64,000 nucleotides of DNA from Cocos nucifera (taxonomy: Eukaryota > Streptophyta > Magnoliopsida > Arecales > Arecaceae): positions 124,001 through 188,000 of the forward strand of contig QRFJ01002120.1 in NCBI GenBank assembly GCA_006176705.1, written 5' to 3'. Below, in pieces: positions 24,714-35,006 of the stretch (its first letter is position 1; each line of letters starts with the position of its first letter). The position numbers and the translations under genes were made by a program. Under the pieces are notes generated by a model. It saw only the letters and a program-made list of their open reading frames with translations. It made no database searches and was not told the origin of the DNA.

Positions 24714-26573
24714 TATTGCGTGCTAATCTATAGCTATGGCAAGTACACCGATCGATCAAGTAATAAAGAAAGTAAGTAGAGTATCATCTCTAGAGGATTG
24801 AAAAATAAGTACTGAAAAGCTCTTTCCTATGCTTTATTTAGAAGATCGATTTATGAGAATAAAAAAATAAAGAATAAAATAAAGAAATAATTAAAAATTA
24901 TAAGAAAATAGAGAGAGTGTAATTATTAAGATTTTAAACTTAAGAGCAATAGGTTACTAAGGTAATCGGTTCACCAACTCAGTCAATAGAATATTCAGAT
25001 TATTAAGTTAATTTTATTTCATGTGATGGTGGAGTCTCTTAGTTTAGTTACTATCCTTTGATCCAGGCATAGCAAAACTATCAATATTTATTAATTATCC
25101 TTTGGTCCAAATGTAATTTAAATAAATATCGATGCATTAAGTTTTGTGAAATCCTCTAATTAAAATATGCTACGTCCAAAGCGCACTAAAATTTCTGCAT
25201 GTATATGAATTTTAATCGATTCATAATACAAGGTATATAATCAAGAAGCAATAACATAGATGTACTTGGTCCGTATCATCTATGTTCATCAGATCAATTA
25301 GAAGATAGCTAGTAATCTACAAGCATTAAGATTAGATTTATATACTCCTCATGAATAAAATTTAAAATTAAAAATAAATTATACTAAATATTGCATCAAA
25401 AGAGTAGCTATACCTTAGTCTTAGTAAAAAAAATTTAGTTCATGATACCAAGCTCAAAAACAACAAATAAAATAAAAAGCATGAAGAAATTAGACTATTT
25501 ATTCATTAAAATTGATTGTTCGTTGCTCTTGGTGTGGAGAACTCGATGAAGAAGAAAGTCGCTTTGTGTACCAACCTTCGGAAGAAGAAAAGAAGAGGAA
25601 AGAAAAATAAAAAGAATAAAAACTCTTTCTCTTCTCTCCCTAAACCTCTCTCTCTTTCTCTATTCTCTTTATTTCTCCCTATTTTCTCTTTATTTTCAAC
25701 TCTCTCTTTTTTTTCTCTGCCTCTTCTCTTTTTTTTCGGTCCTGGTGATCTTAGGTCAAAATCTTGTTGAAATCGGGTTTAAAACTCTCAAAATAACTTA
25801 AAAAGAGCCATGGATCAATTCTGACCATTAGATGTCGATCAAACGGGCCAAAAATCACTCAAAAATTATTTTAAAAATTCAAATCAAGTCAAAATTCATT
25901 TGGACCTTTGGATCAGCCTTGAAGATCAAATCTGGGCCATTAGATCATGCCCAAAGAAGCCTCTGATTCTTAGTTTAAAATCGATAACGCATCTCCTCCA
26001 TTGGATCTCGATCGAGAGCTACATCTGCCGTTCGTCAGTGCATAGATTTCTGTCGTTCGATCAAATCCCAGCAAACAGCATTCGTCAAATCAGGCAAAAT
26101 TTCTAGAATACCCTCTATAGACCGTATGCGAGCTCGATGTTGCGTGGACCGCTGCTTTCTTTAGTAAATCGGAGCGTACTTGTCCCCGTAAAATGCCCGA
26201 AATGCCCTCACTTGGTTACTGTAGTGGTCCATCGTGCACTACAAAAAATTCTAACATCAGTTAGGCATAAGCTAGGCATCAACAGGTGGTCGGTCTGAGC
26301 ACGGTCGAACTGGGCAATCTGCTGAGCCAATTTTTCTGAACTGATTTAAACTGAACCAACCGGCTTTTTTTTTTCATTTCCTTTGAAATTTAATTCTGGG
26401 CTCGTTTGAAGTCTATTTTGCTTGAAATTTATTTCACCTGATTCAAAAAAATAAGATCTTCATATTGGTGACCTTCTTTCCTATATAAAATTAACAAAAG
26501 TATTAATTTTTTAAAAAAGATTAATTTATTTTATAATTTAATACTTTTATTAGTGTATTTTTATCAGTTATCA
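24714..26573 (-). repeat. 5' LTR of gypsy D
   Basis: Direct repeat of 19303-21142. Its end next to the primer site reads ..CACGCAATA where the other copy has ..CATGCATCA, so the terminal CA has mutated. The other end is TGATAACTGATAAAAATACAC on the minus strand. Confidence 0.92.
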
Positions 26574-27153
26574 TGGAGCAACCCGCCCCTATATCCACTC
26601 TGCATGCTTTCTTTGCAAATTCTATTATAATCTATCCTTGATTATAGTGTGTTTGTTTTTTCGAGCTGACAAATAAATTCAGTTGATTTTTTCATGAGTA
26701 CTAACCAAAACCTTACACCATTAGTTTTTTGGGTTAACTAACAATCCAGTTAGTTTTTCGGGCTCACCAACCAAAATCTACATGATCCAATTTTGGGCTT
26801 GGATAAGCCTAATCCCCAAGTTTCTTTCCTCTAAAGAATCTTGTAAAGAAAATAAAAATACAAGATTGAAAGTTTCAACTCAAAATGAAAATAGAGTTTA
26901 AACTCTTTAAATCCTGAAGAAGAAGCTAAAGGATTGCTCTTTTGATGCTTCACTTCTCTTCATATGAAGCTTGAGAGGTTGTGCTAGATGTTGGAGAAGA
27001 TATCTCTTGAAAGTTCTCTAATTTTACTACTTGGTTCCTCGCTTTTCTCTCTTCTTTTGATGTGCAATGGAGCTTACTTAAATCTAAAAATGATTTCTCC
27101 CTTAATCCCATTTAATCATACTTTCAAATTGATTCTCCACCTTTTAAATACTA
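26574..27153 (-). repeat. 5' LTR of element C, piece 2
   Basis: Continues piece 1 after D. On the minus strand it shows the SIRE-type LTR words G-A-G-C-C-C-G-A-A-A-A-A-C and GTTGGTGAGCCCG seen in E's LTRs, but clearly diverged from E. Its first five bases (TGGAG) are D's right target duplication. It ends where element E begins; AATAC at 27147-27151 pairs with AATAT at 36522-36526 as E's target duplication. The open frame 26988-27173 is not a gene. Confidence 0.82.
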
Positions 27154-27960
27154 TTGGCCTGACTTCACTCTAATTGAGGATGTTAGAAGGACAAGAAAAG
27201 CTCTAAGAAACACTCCTTCCTTTTTACTATTTAGCTCATATACTTGAAAAACTGAAGATTTGCTTGGAAGCTCTTTCTTTTTCGGTTCAAAAGTTATTTT
27301 TCTTATCTCAAGTGCTTCCTTAAGTATCCTAGAGGATTTTCACCATTACAAGTCATCATCATAGGCTTCCATTGAAGATTAACCCCAACTTCTTTCAAGG
27401 ACTCAAAGAGAAGAAATCGAGCCTACAAGCCAAACTCTCAGATTTTTTTCTCTTAAACTTCAAAGAGTTTATTTTTATTTTATTCATTGTATTTTTCATA
27501 TTTGTTTGAAGTTTCTTGGGATGAGAAACTTGGGTTAGTCCAAGCCTAAAGTTGGATGGTGTATGATTATGATTGGCAAGCCAAAGTGAAAATCAATCGG
27601 AGTTGATTATTCGCCCGAAAAAATAATCATTGTATGGATATGGTTGGTGACCCAAGGTCAAAATGAACTGGATTGGATTGTGAGCCCAAGTAAAACAATC
27701 AGACTATAATCAAGCCTAGTGATTATAGTTGAATTCCTAAGTGATTTACTTAAGGAGTGGACGTAGGTGCTGAGTTTGGCACCGAACCACTATAAAATCA
27801 TTGTGTTTATGATTGCATATTACTATTCTATTGATTTTCTTCACTACACATTACATAGCTTATTCGTTAGTATTTAATTAGATCAATCTACTTACATCAT
27901 AAGCTTAAAAATTAAAATATCCAATTTACCCCCCTCTTGGGTAGCCATACTTGGGCAGCA
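27152..27960 (+). repeat. 5' LTR of element E, deleted and partly inverted
   Basis: 27371-27960 matches 35932-36521 of the 3' LTR in the same direction. 27154-27370 is the reverse complement of 35711-35926, the segment that should come just before it. The first 700 bases or so of the LTR are absent apart from a possible TATTG (from TGTTG) at 27152-27156. The end ..GGGCAGCA is intact before the primer site. Confidence 0.85.
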
Positions 27961-27962
27961 AG

Positions 27963-27974
27963 TGGTATCAGCGC
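27963..27974 (+). other. Primer-binding site of element E
   Basis: TGGTATCAGCGC, one base from the usual TGGTATCAGAGC, two bases after the LTR end. Confidence 0.88.
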
Positions 27975-28025
27975 GGGTGCTCTAATATTAGTTGTTGATC
28001 AAGCTATCAAAGAGCTAAAGATCAT

Positions 28026-29637
28026 ATGGCAATCCCAATTGAAACTTCATTGATTGAGGAGCAATCAACCAACAGACCTCTACTGTTCAATGAAACTAAT
28101 TACACATATTGGAAAGCACGAATGAGGATATTCATCCAAGTACAAGACTATGACATGTGGAATATCATAATGATAGGATCTCACACACCAATAATTACTA
28201 TTGATAGAATGTCCATCCCAAAACCTAAAAGAAATTAGGATGAACATGACAAAAAGGAGGCTCAACTTAACACCAAAGCGATGAATGTTCTATATTATGC
28301 TTTGGATGCTAATGAGTTCATATCAACATGTTCATCTGCCAAAAAAATCTGGAATAGACTTGAAGTCACCCATGAGGGGACTAATCAGGTTAAGAAATCT
28401 AAGATAAATATGTTGGTACATAAGTATGAGCTATTTAAAATGAAACCACATGAAAATATTACTGAAATGTCTACTAGGTTCACTGATATTTTGAATGGTT
28501 TGAAAAGTCTTGGAAGAGATTATGCTAATAGCGATGTTGTGCATAAAATTCTTAGATCTTTGCCAAAGAATTGGGAGCCAAAGGTGACTACCATTCCAGA
28601 GGCGAAAGACTTAAACACTCTAGCATTAGAGGAATTAATTAGGTCACTCATCACCCACGAGCTGAACATGAACCATGGAAGAGAAGAGGAAGTAAAGAAA
28701 AAGAAGGGAATTGCACTTAAAGCTATTGCCATCCATATGGAAGAAAGTGATTCTAAAGAGAGTTCGGAAGATGATGAGGAGATGGCCATGATACCAAAAA
28801 TATTCAAGAAATTAATGAGAAGAAGGAAGAGATTTGAACCTAAGAAAAAGTTTAACAAGGGAGAAGGTAGCAAAGAGAAAGAACAACCACCTATTTTCTA
28901 TAAGTGCAAAAGACCTGGACACTTTTGGATGGATTGTCCAATGTTAAACAAAAGCTCTAAGAAAATAAAGAAGAAAGCATACAAAGCCACATAGAGCAAT
29001 GATGAGGACTTTTCTTCGAGTGAGAAAGAATATCAAAGAGAGAAAAAGGAAAATATTTATCTTATGGCATATAGTGATGATGAGGTAAATGATAATATTT
29101 TAATTTTAGATTTTATTTTTGAAGAATTATATGATGCTTTCAATGACTTAGTTAATGATTTTAAAATGCTATTACATAAGAATAAGGAACTAAAGAAAGA
29201 GAATCAATCCTTAAGTAAAGATAAAGTTCAAATAGAAGAAAATATAAAGAATTTACAAACTAATCTAGATGAATCAAATGAAAGGATTATATCTTTACAA
29301 GATGAAATGGTAAGATTAAGATCCATAGTAGATAGATATATGCTATGCTCTAAAAATCTGCAAACAATAATTAAAAATCAAATGATGGTTCTTGATAAAA
29401 TCGGTATAGGGTATGATACATCAAGAAAGCAAAAGTCAATGAAAAATATATATGCAAAATATCAAAATTATGGTAGAAGAATTATATGTTACAAATGTAA
29501 TAAAATTGAACATAAATTTATTAAATGCAAAATTTTTAATTCAAGCAAAACAAAAGTAAAGCAAGTTTGGATTCCAAACGGAACCATTTATGCTAACCAC
29601 AAAGGACTCAAGTTAGCTTGGGTACCTAAGTTTGCTT
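28026..29637 (+). pseudogene. gag of SIRE-type element E, broken
   Basis: Begins ATG 28026 shortly after the primer site. 28026-28238 gives the N-terminus (N-Y-T-Y-W-K-A-R-M-R-I-F), then TAG at 28236. The frame goes on in 28281-28994 with the capsid domain, an acidic patch (E-E-S-D-S-K-E-S-S-E-D-D) and a zinc knuckle with Phe in place of its first Cys (about 28897-28940). After a stop at 28992 the frame continues at 29064-29639 as a coiled-coil of over 100 residues, then a second knuckle C-Y-K-C-x4-H-x4-C (about 29489-29530) and W-V-P-K. Two knuckles separated by a coiled-coil is the usual SIRE gag build. Confidence 0.88.
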
Positions 29638-31121
29638 GATTACTTGTGTAGGTTTGCTTGGCATCCGTAAGAGCTAAAAGAAGGTAGTACCTTGATAGCA
29701 GATGTTCGAGGCATATGATGGAAGATGAATCATAATTTATCTCTCTTAAAGCTAAAGATGGAGGTGTTATAATATTTGGAGATAATGGTAAAGAAAAAAT
29801 CATTGGTCTTGGTAATATATTAATAACATCCTCTACTAGCATAGAAAATATTTTGTATGTTGAAGGACTAATGCATAACTTACTTAGCATAAGCCAACTT
29901 TGTGATAAGGGCTTTAATATTTCATTCAAATCATTTCATTGTATTGTAACTAGCTCTATAGATGAAAGTATTAAATTTATAAAAAAAAGATATGGAAATA
30001 TTTACATTGTTGATCTTGATGAACTTAAAAATGAGAATATTGATTGTCTTGTTGCTATGAATGCTAAACTAAATGAATCAAGTTGGATTTGGCATAATAT
30101 ATTAGATCATGCAAGTATGGACTCTCTAGCAAGACTAATTAAACTTGATTTAGTAAAGAAATTACCTAAAATAAATTTTGAGAAGGATAAAATTTGCAAA
30201 GCATGCCAACTTGGTAAACAAATAAAATCTTTCTTTAAATTCAAAAATATTGTTTCAACTACTAGGCCTCTAGAATTACTCCATATGGATTTGTTTGAAC
30301 CTATTTCGACTACTAGTCTTAGAGAAAAAAGATATGACTTTGTAGTAATAGATGATTTTTCAAGATATACATGGGTTTTATTTTTATTACATAAAGATGA
30401 TGCTTTTGATATGTTTGTTGATCTATTTAATAAAATAACAAAAGAAAAAGAATGCAATATTTTATATAAGAAGTGATCATGGCATGAAATTTGAAAATCA
30501 AAAATTTTAAAATTTTTGTTCTAAAAATGAAATCAGTCATAATTTTTCAGCACCTAGGACACCTCAACAAAATGGAATGGTAAAAAAAAAGAATAGGACA
30601 TTGATTAAAATGGTACGAACCATGCTTTGTGAAAGCAACCTTCCAAATATTTTTGGATGGAAGCTATTAACACTGCATGTTTTGTGCTAAATAGAGCTTT
30701 AATTAGATCAATCTTAAAGAAAACTCTATATGAACTTTATAAAGAAAATAAATCAAATATTTTTTATTTTAAAATCATTGAATGTAGATATTTTATTCTT
30801 ATAAATGGTAAAGATAAGCTTAGAAAGTTTGATGCAAAATCAGATGAAGAAATTTTCCTAAGATATTCATCATATAGTAAAGCATATAGAGTATTTAATA
30901 AAAGAATATTGATTGTGAGAAAATCTGTACATATAGTTTTTGATGAAACTAACTCTCTTAGAGCAAAAGAAGAAGAGCTTGATGTGAATGCAAAAATTTT
31001 AGAAAATAAAATTAAACATATATCACTTAAAGATATTCTCTCTCAAGAAAAAGAAGATAAAGAGCAAGAGGTTGAAGAAATAATGCCACATTCCCAAGAT
31101 GATCAAGGTACATCCAACTGA
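29638..31121 (+). pseudogene. Protease-integrase of element E, broken
   Basis: The protease motif near 29692 reads stop-Y-L-D-S-R, where W-Y-L-D-S-G is expected: Trp is now a stop and Gly an Arg, both explained by G-to-A changes. 29853-30476 holds the GAG-pre-integrase domain (I-W-H-N-I-L-D-H, C-K-A-C-Q-L-G-K) and the core start with M-D-L-F-E-P. A frame change near 30465 follows. R-S-D-H-G keeps the second Asp, but the third catalytic residue is lost: N-G-M-V-K-K-K-N at about 30575-30600 has Lys where the family has Glu. 30657-31121 is the C-terminal part. Confidence 0.87.
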
Positions 31122-32792
31122 CCAAAAGAATGGAGGTATGATCATATTCACCCTAAGAAATTAATAATAGGTGATCCATCTCAAGAAGTTAAAACTAGAT
31201 CATCCTTTAGAGAAGCCATGAATCATATTGCATTTGTATCCCATCTAGAACCTAAAAATATAATTGAAGCTGAAAAAGATCCAAATTGGATATTAGTAAT
31301 GCAAGAAAAGTTGAATCAATTTGAAAGAAATAAAGTTTGGAAATTAGTTGAAAGACTTAAAAATTTTCTTGTAATTGGTACAAAATGGGTCTTTAGAAAT
31401 AAACTAGATGAGAAGGGCAATGTAATTAGAAACAAGACTAGATTGGTTGCACAAGGATGCAATCAAGAAGAGGATATTGATTTTGATGAATCTTTTGCAC
31501 CTGTAGCTAGACTTGAAGCTATTAGATTACTCTTAGCATTTGCATGTTTTATGAACTTTAAACTTTTTCAAATGGATGTAAAGAGTGCATTCTTAAATGG
31601 TTTAATTGAAGAAGAAGTTTATGTAGAATAACCTCTGAGCTTTGAAAGTCAAGAATTACCTATTCATGTATATAAACTTAAGAAAGCACTATATGGATTA
31701 AAACAAGCACCTAGGGCATGGTATGATACATTGAGTAAGTTCTTATTAAATAATGATTTTAAAAGAGATAACATTGATAAAATACTATTTATTAAAAGAG
31801 AATCAAGTGATCTATTGATTGTTCAATTATATGTTGATGATATAGTATTCGGTGCTACTAATAAAGTTTTGTGTAGAGAATTTGCTAGTCTCATGCAGGA
31901 TGAGTTCGAGATGAGCATGATGGGAGAGCTCAACTTTTTTCTCGAACTCTAAACCAAGCAATCAAATGAGGGGATCTTCATCAACCAAAGTAAATACATC
32001 AAGAAAATGTTTAAAAAATTTGGGATGGAGAATGTCAAAGAAAGTGGCACTCGCATAAGCACAAGTTGCAAACTTGATCAAGAGCCAAAAGGAAAAGTAG
32101 TAGATCCTAAGCTATATCGAGGTATGATTGGATCTTTACTATATTTAACTACAAGTAGGCCAGACATAATGTTTAGTGTATGCATGTGTGCACGTTATCA
32201 ATTAAATCCTATAAAATCACTTGTATTAGCACTTAAAAGAATCTTTAAATATTTAATAAATACTCAAGATGTTGGTTTATGGTGCTCTAAACAATCTTCA
32301 CTAGACTTAATTGGTTATAGTGATTCAAATTTTGCTGGTTGTTGCTTAAATAGGAAGAATACAAGCGGTACATGTCAATTTTCAGTAGTGAATTTGATCT
32401 CATGGTTTAGCAACAAATAAAACTCGGTAGCCTTATCTACGGTGGAAGCTGAATACATTGCTACTAGAAGTTGTTGTGCTCAACTATTGTGGATTAAATA
32501 ACAACTAGAAGATTATGGTATTACTTGTAATAACATTTTTATTCGATGTGACAACACAAGTGCCATAAATTTAACTAAAAAATTCATATTGCATTCAAGA
32601 ACAAAACATATAGAAGTAAGACATCACTTTATTAGAGAGCATGTTCAAAATAACGATATATTTCTTGAATATATGCCAACTAAAAATCAAGTTGCTGATA
32701 TCTTCATAAAATTCTTGAATGAGGAAAGATTTTGCACAATTAGAAAGCAATTAGGTTTATTTGATCCAATTTGTAAAATAAATATCTTATGA
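31122..32792 (+). pseudogene. Reverse transcriptase-RNase H of element E, broken
   Basis: 31218-31631, 31731-31952, 32007-32420 and 32589-32792 are successive pieces of one RT-RNase H. Both catalytic RT motifs are intact: M-D-V-K-S-A-F-L-N-G (about 31575) and Y-V-D-D (about 31832). Stops at about 31629, 31950, 32418 and 32499 look like Gln/Trp codons hit by C-to-T or G-to-A. RNase H keeps G-Y-S-D, E-A-E-Y (about 32448) and R-C-D-N. Ends in Q-L-G-L-F-D-P and stops at 32790. Confidence 0.9.
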
Positions 32793-33170
32793 TAATTGAT
32801 TTTAAAATGATGAGCAATTAGTTTTCATGTGATGCATCATTAGGTATTTACTCATTTTTATCTCATTTAGAAGTAAAAATTAAATGAGAAAATTTTTGGA
32901 CATGAAACACAAATATCAAAGTCTGTGCCAAACTGGGCCAACTCAGTTTTTTCCTCTATAAAAACTAGGTCATCCCAGTACTGGGCCGACCTAGTTTTTC
33001 TTCATGAAAAAACTGAGCTGGTTAAGTTGTTGGGCGTCCTATTTTTAAACAGACAGACCCATGGCTTTTTTCATCTATCATTCCTTAGTCGTCTAAAGAA
33101 AAACCCTAGAATACTAAAAGCCATCCCCAAGAAGCCCATTTCCACTACTCTTAGGAGGGATTTTAAAGCC
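32793..33170 (+). other. Spacer after pol of element E with short palindromic repeats
   Basis: About 380 bases between RNase H and the extra frame. 32930-33025 contains several copies of a motif like ACTGGGCCGACCTAGTTTTT in both orientations, the same motif that is repeated in E's 3' LTR (35300-35625). Confidence 0.65.
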
Positions 33171-34373
33171 ATGGAACCCAAGCAACAAATTGCATCTCAT
33201 CGATTGAAGCACAGCTGCTCTGTTCCACCACCACATCACGGGACACATAGTGAAGAATAGCGAACTATGTTTCATGAAGACTATGCCTCACCATCTAGGT
33301 TGTCTCAATCATCCTCACCTCCATCAGGACCATTCACTCAACCCCCTCAGCCTCCCACTCTGATTTCTCCTCCGTCTCCTTCCTTCGTACCCATTCCACT
33401 CTCCTCTAGGGCTATCACAACTAGTAGAAGGATGGATTTTGATTTCCTATCAAGTGAGGGTTTTGAGTTGGGAGAGGGATTAAAGTTTCAAGGATGGGAA
33501 TACCTTTGCTTAGGAATAAATCTTCCAACCTATCCAAACCTAGTGAGGGAATTCTATAGCAATGCTAAAGTTAGCCAAAGTTCATTTGAATCAGAAGTTA
33601 AGAGGGTGAAAATCAATTTGACCATAGAAAAGCTAGGCAATTTACTTAGGGCACCTACTGTCGGAGCTGAGAGACTTGATGATCGAGCTAGTGGGCTATG
33701 GTTATTGTTTGGAAGGGACGATGCCATGCATTTTGAGAAAATCTATGCTAGGGACCTATCCATGGAAAACAAACTACTTCACCACATTTCAGCTTGGGTT
33801 CTAGTGCCCTGAGTAGGAAGATTCGATTTTCTCAACAAGAATGATATAGCTGTGATGTACCATATTCTCATGAGGCAAAAGTTCAACCTTCTAGCCTTGA
33901 TTTTAAGGGTAATGCAAGAAGCATCCCAAAGAAAAAAACCAGCACTACCATATGAGATGTTCATGACACTAGTATTCTAGGACTTTGGAGTTAGCCTGGA
34001 AGGAGAACCCAGTAAGAAGCTTCAGCACTACGATACCTATAATTTGAAGTCAATGCATAGGATGAAGTTCAACAAAGTAAATGGCATTTACCCCAAGAAA
34101 GTAAATGTCATTTGGGTAAAGTTAGATGAAGAAGGGGAAGAAAGACATGAGCCAAAGCCCATGCCATAGCATCTTGCACCTGCTCCATCTTCGTCCACTA
34201 TCAGATTGGATGAGGATCAGATCGGTGAGATTGTGCAGCACGTATATGATAGGATATCTGGTGGTCTTCCTCAGCTAATTAAAGATGCTGTGAGAGAAGT
34301 GTTCGCTGAGCAGCGCACTTCAGCACCTATTGATTCAGCCCCATTCGACCCTCTAGAGCCTAGCATTGACTAG
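33171..34373 (+). pseudogene. Extra frame (ORF3) of SIRE-type element E
   Basis: One frame from ATG 33171 to TAG 34371-34373, 401 codons, with in-frame stops at about 33258, 33810, 33978 and 34168 but no frameshift. The N-terminal third is rich in Pro and Ser (about 33290-33420). Then comes a globular part (L-V-R-E-F-Y-S-N-A near 33540, I-E-K-L-G-N-L-L) that resembles the 'putative plant transposon protein' domain found in several plant retroelements, and a C-terminal part ending in A-V-R-E-V-F-A-E-Q. I see no signal peptide or clear membrane span, so an envelope role is not supported. The position between RNase H and the purine tract is where SIRE-group elements carry their third frame. Function unknown. 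Confidence 0.72.
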
Positions 34374-34992
34374 ATTGCATATAGGATCCATCTAGCTATA
34401 CTTAGAGCATTTTGATTGTAAATGTTCATGATAGGTATCTATGATATATAATATTCAAACTTCAGCATTTTGTTCACTTGAAACTATTTGTATCTATCAA
34501 TGAATAAAGTTTGAATTTTTGGCTTGCATTGTATCAAATTTTTCATGTGAATGAATGAAATTATCTTTTTTTCATGACTGATCATATCTCTCTTTACATT
34601 GTCCATATACTTTTTGATAATGACAAAAAGGGGGAGAAAAATGAGTATAAAATGAGAATTAAAAATATAATTAAATGAAAAGAATGGCACACTACTTAAA
34701 TGGGCACTACTTCAATAAGAATTAAATAGAGAATGCACAAGCAAGTGAAATTTAATTGAAAACTATAAGTATGGAAGAAATCAGAACTTGAATTGCTAAA
34801 TTGAAACCTCAATACATAGTAAGGGGGAGCAACACAAAATTTGACTTAGATAAAACATGGCTATTATATTTAGTGGGAGCATACATAAATTGATAAAATG
34901 AATATGATACATGAGTTAATTGGTAAGATTGAATGAAAATATCATTTTGATATATGAAGAAAAGGTTATACTTAAAAGATTTTATCATCATA
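34374..34992 (+). other. Non-coding 3' region of element E
   Basis: About 600 bases between ORF3 and the purine tract. It holds two or three purine-rich blocks of the form AAAAGGGGGAG (about 34625-34636, 34820-34828, 34993-35004). Such repeated internal purine tracts can prime extra plus strands in retroelements. Confidence 0.6.
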
Positions 34993-35006
34993 AAAAAGGG
35001 GGAGAT
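34993..35006 (+). other. Polypurine tract of element E
   Basis: AAAAAAGGGGGAGA directly before LTR start TGTTGATCC. Strong, typical tract. Confidence 0.88.

Larger units (their letters stand above)
19303..26573 (-). mobile_element. Gypsy element D: LTRs with gag-protease only
   Basis: Two LTRs of about 1.85 kb (19303-21142 and 24714-26573) flank 3.57 kb that on the minus strand carries a tRNA-Asp primer site, gag, protease and then only non-coding DNA up to the purine tract. No reverse transcriptase, RNase H or integrase is present. Gag and protease words (NAITLRS, D-L-G-A-S-I-N-L) are those of Athila-like elements. It is inserted in C's LTR, with target duplication CAGAG/TGGAG, both derivable from CGGAG by CpG decay. 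Element F has the same build, so the missing pol is a family trait. The LTR pair differs at roughly 6-7% over about 380 bases by eye. Confidence 0.92.

Noticed and set aside
20099..26106. Lysine-rich and serine/leucine-rich frames at 20099-20350, 20408-20824, 25516-25770 and 25900-26106 as duplicated genes
   Set aside because: They are the same place in D's two LTRs, over a CT-rich tract, and do not share a conserved reading frame end.
27154..27370. This block as part of C's minus-strand LTR
   Set aside because: It is about 90% like E's own 3' LTR, while C's LTR is clearly more diverged from E on both sides; also C's LTR continues directly from 27153 to 36522.
33267..33812. Independent host gene
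   Set aside because: It lies in the same frame as upstream and downstream text, between RNase H and the purine tract of E, as part of ORF3.
33171..34373. Envelope gene in element E, making it an endogenous retrovirus-like element
   Set aside because: No signal peptide or membrane span visible, and the family match is to plant transposon-protein domain wording; kept as ORF3 of unknown role.
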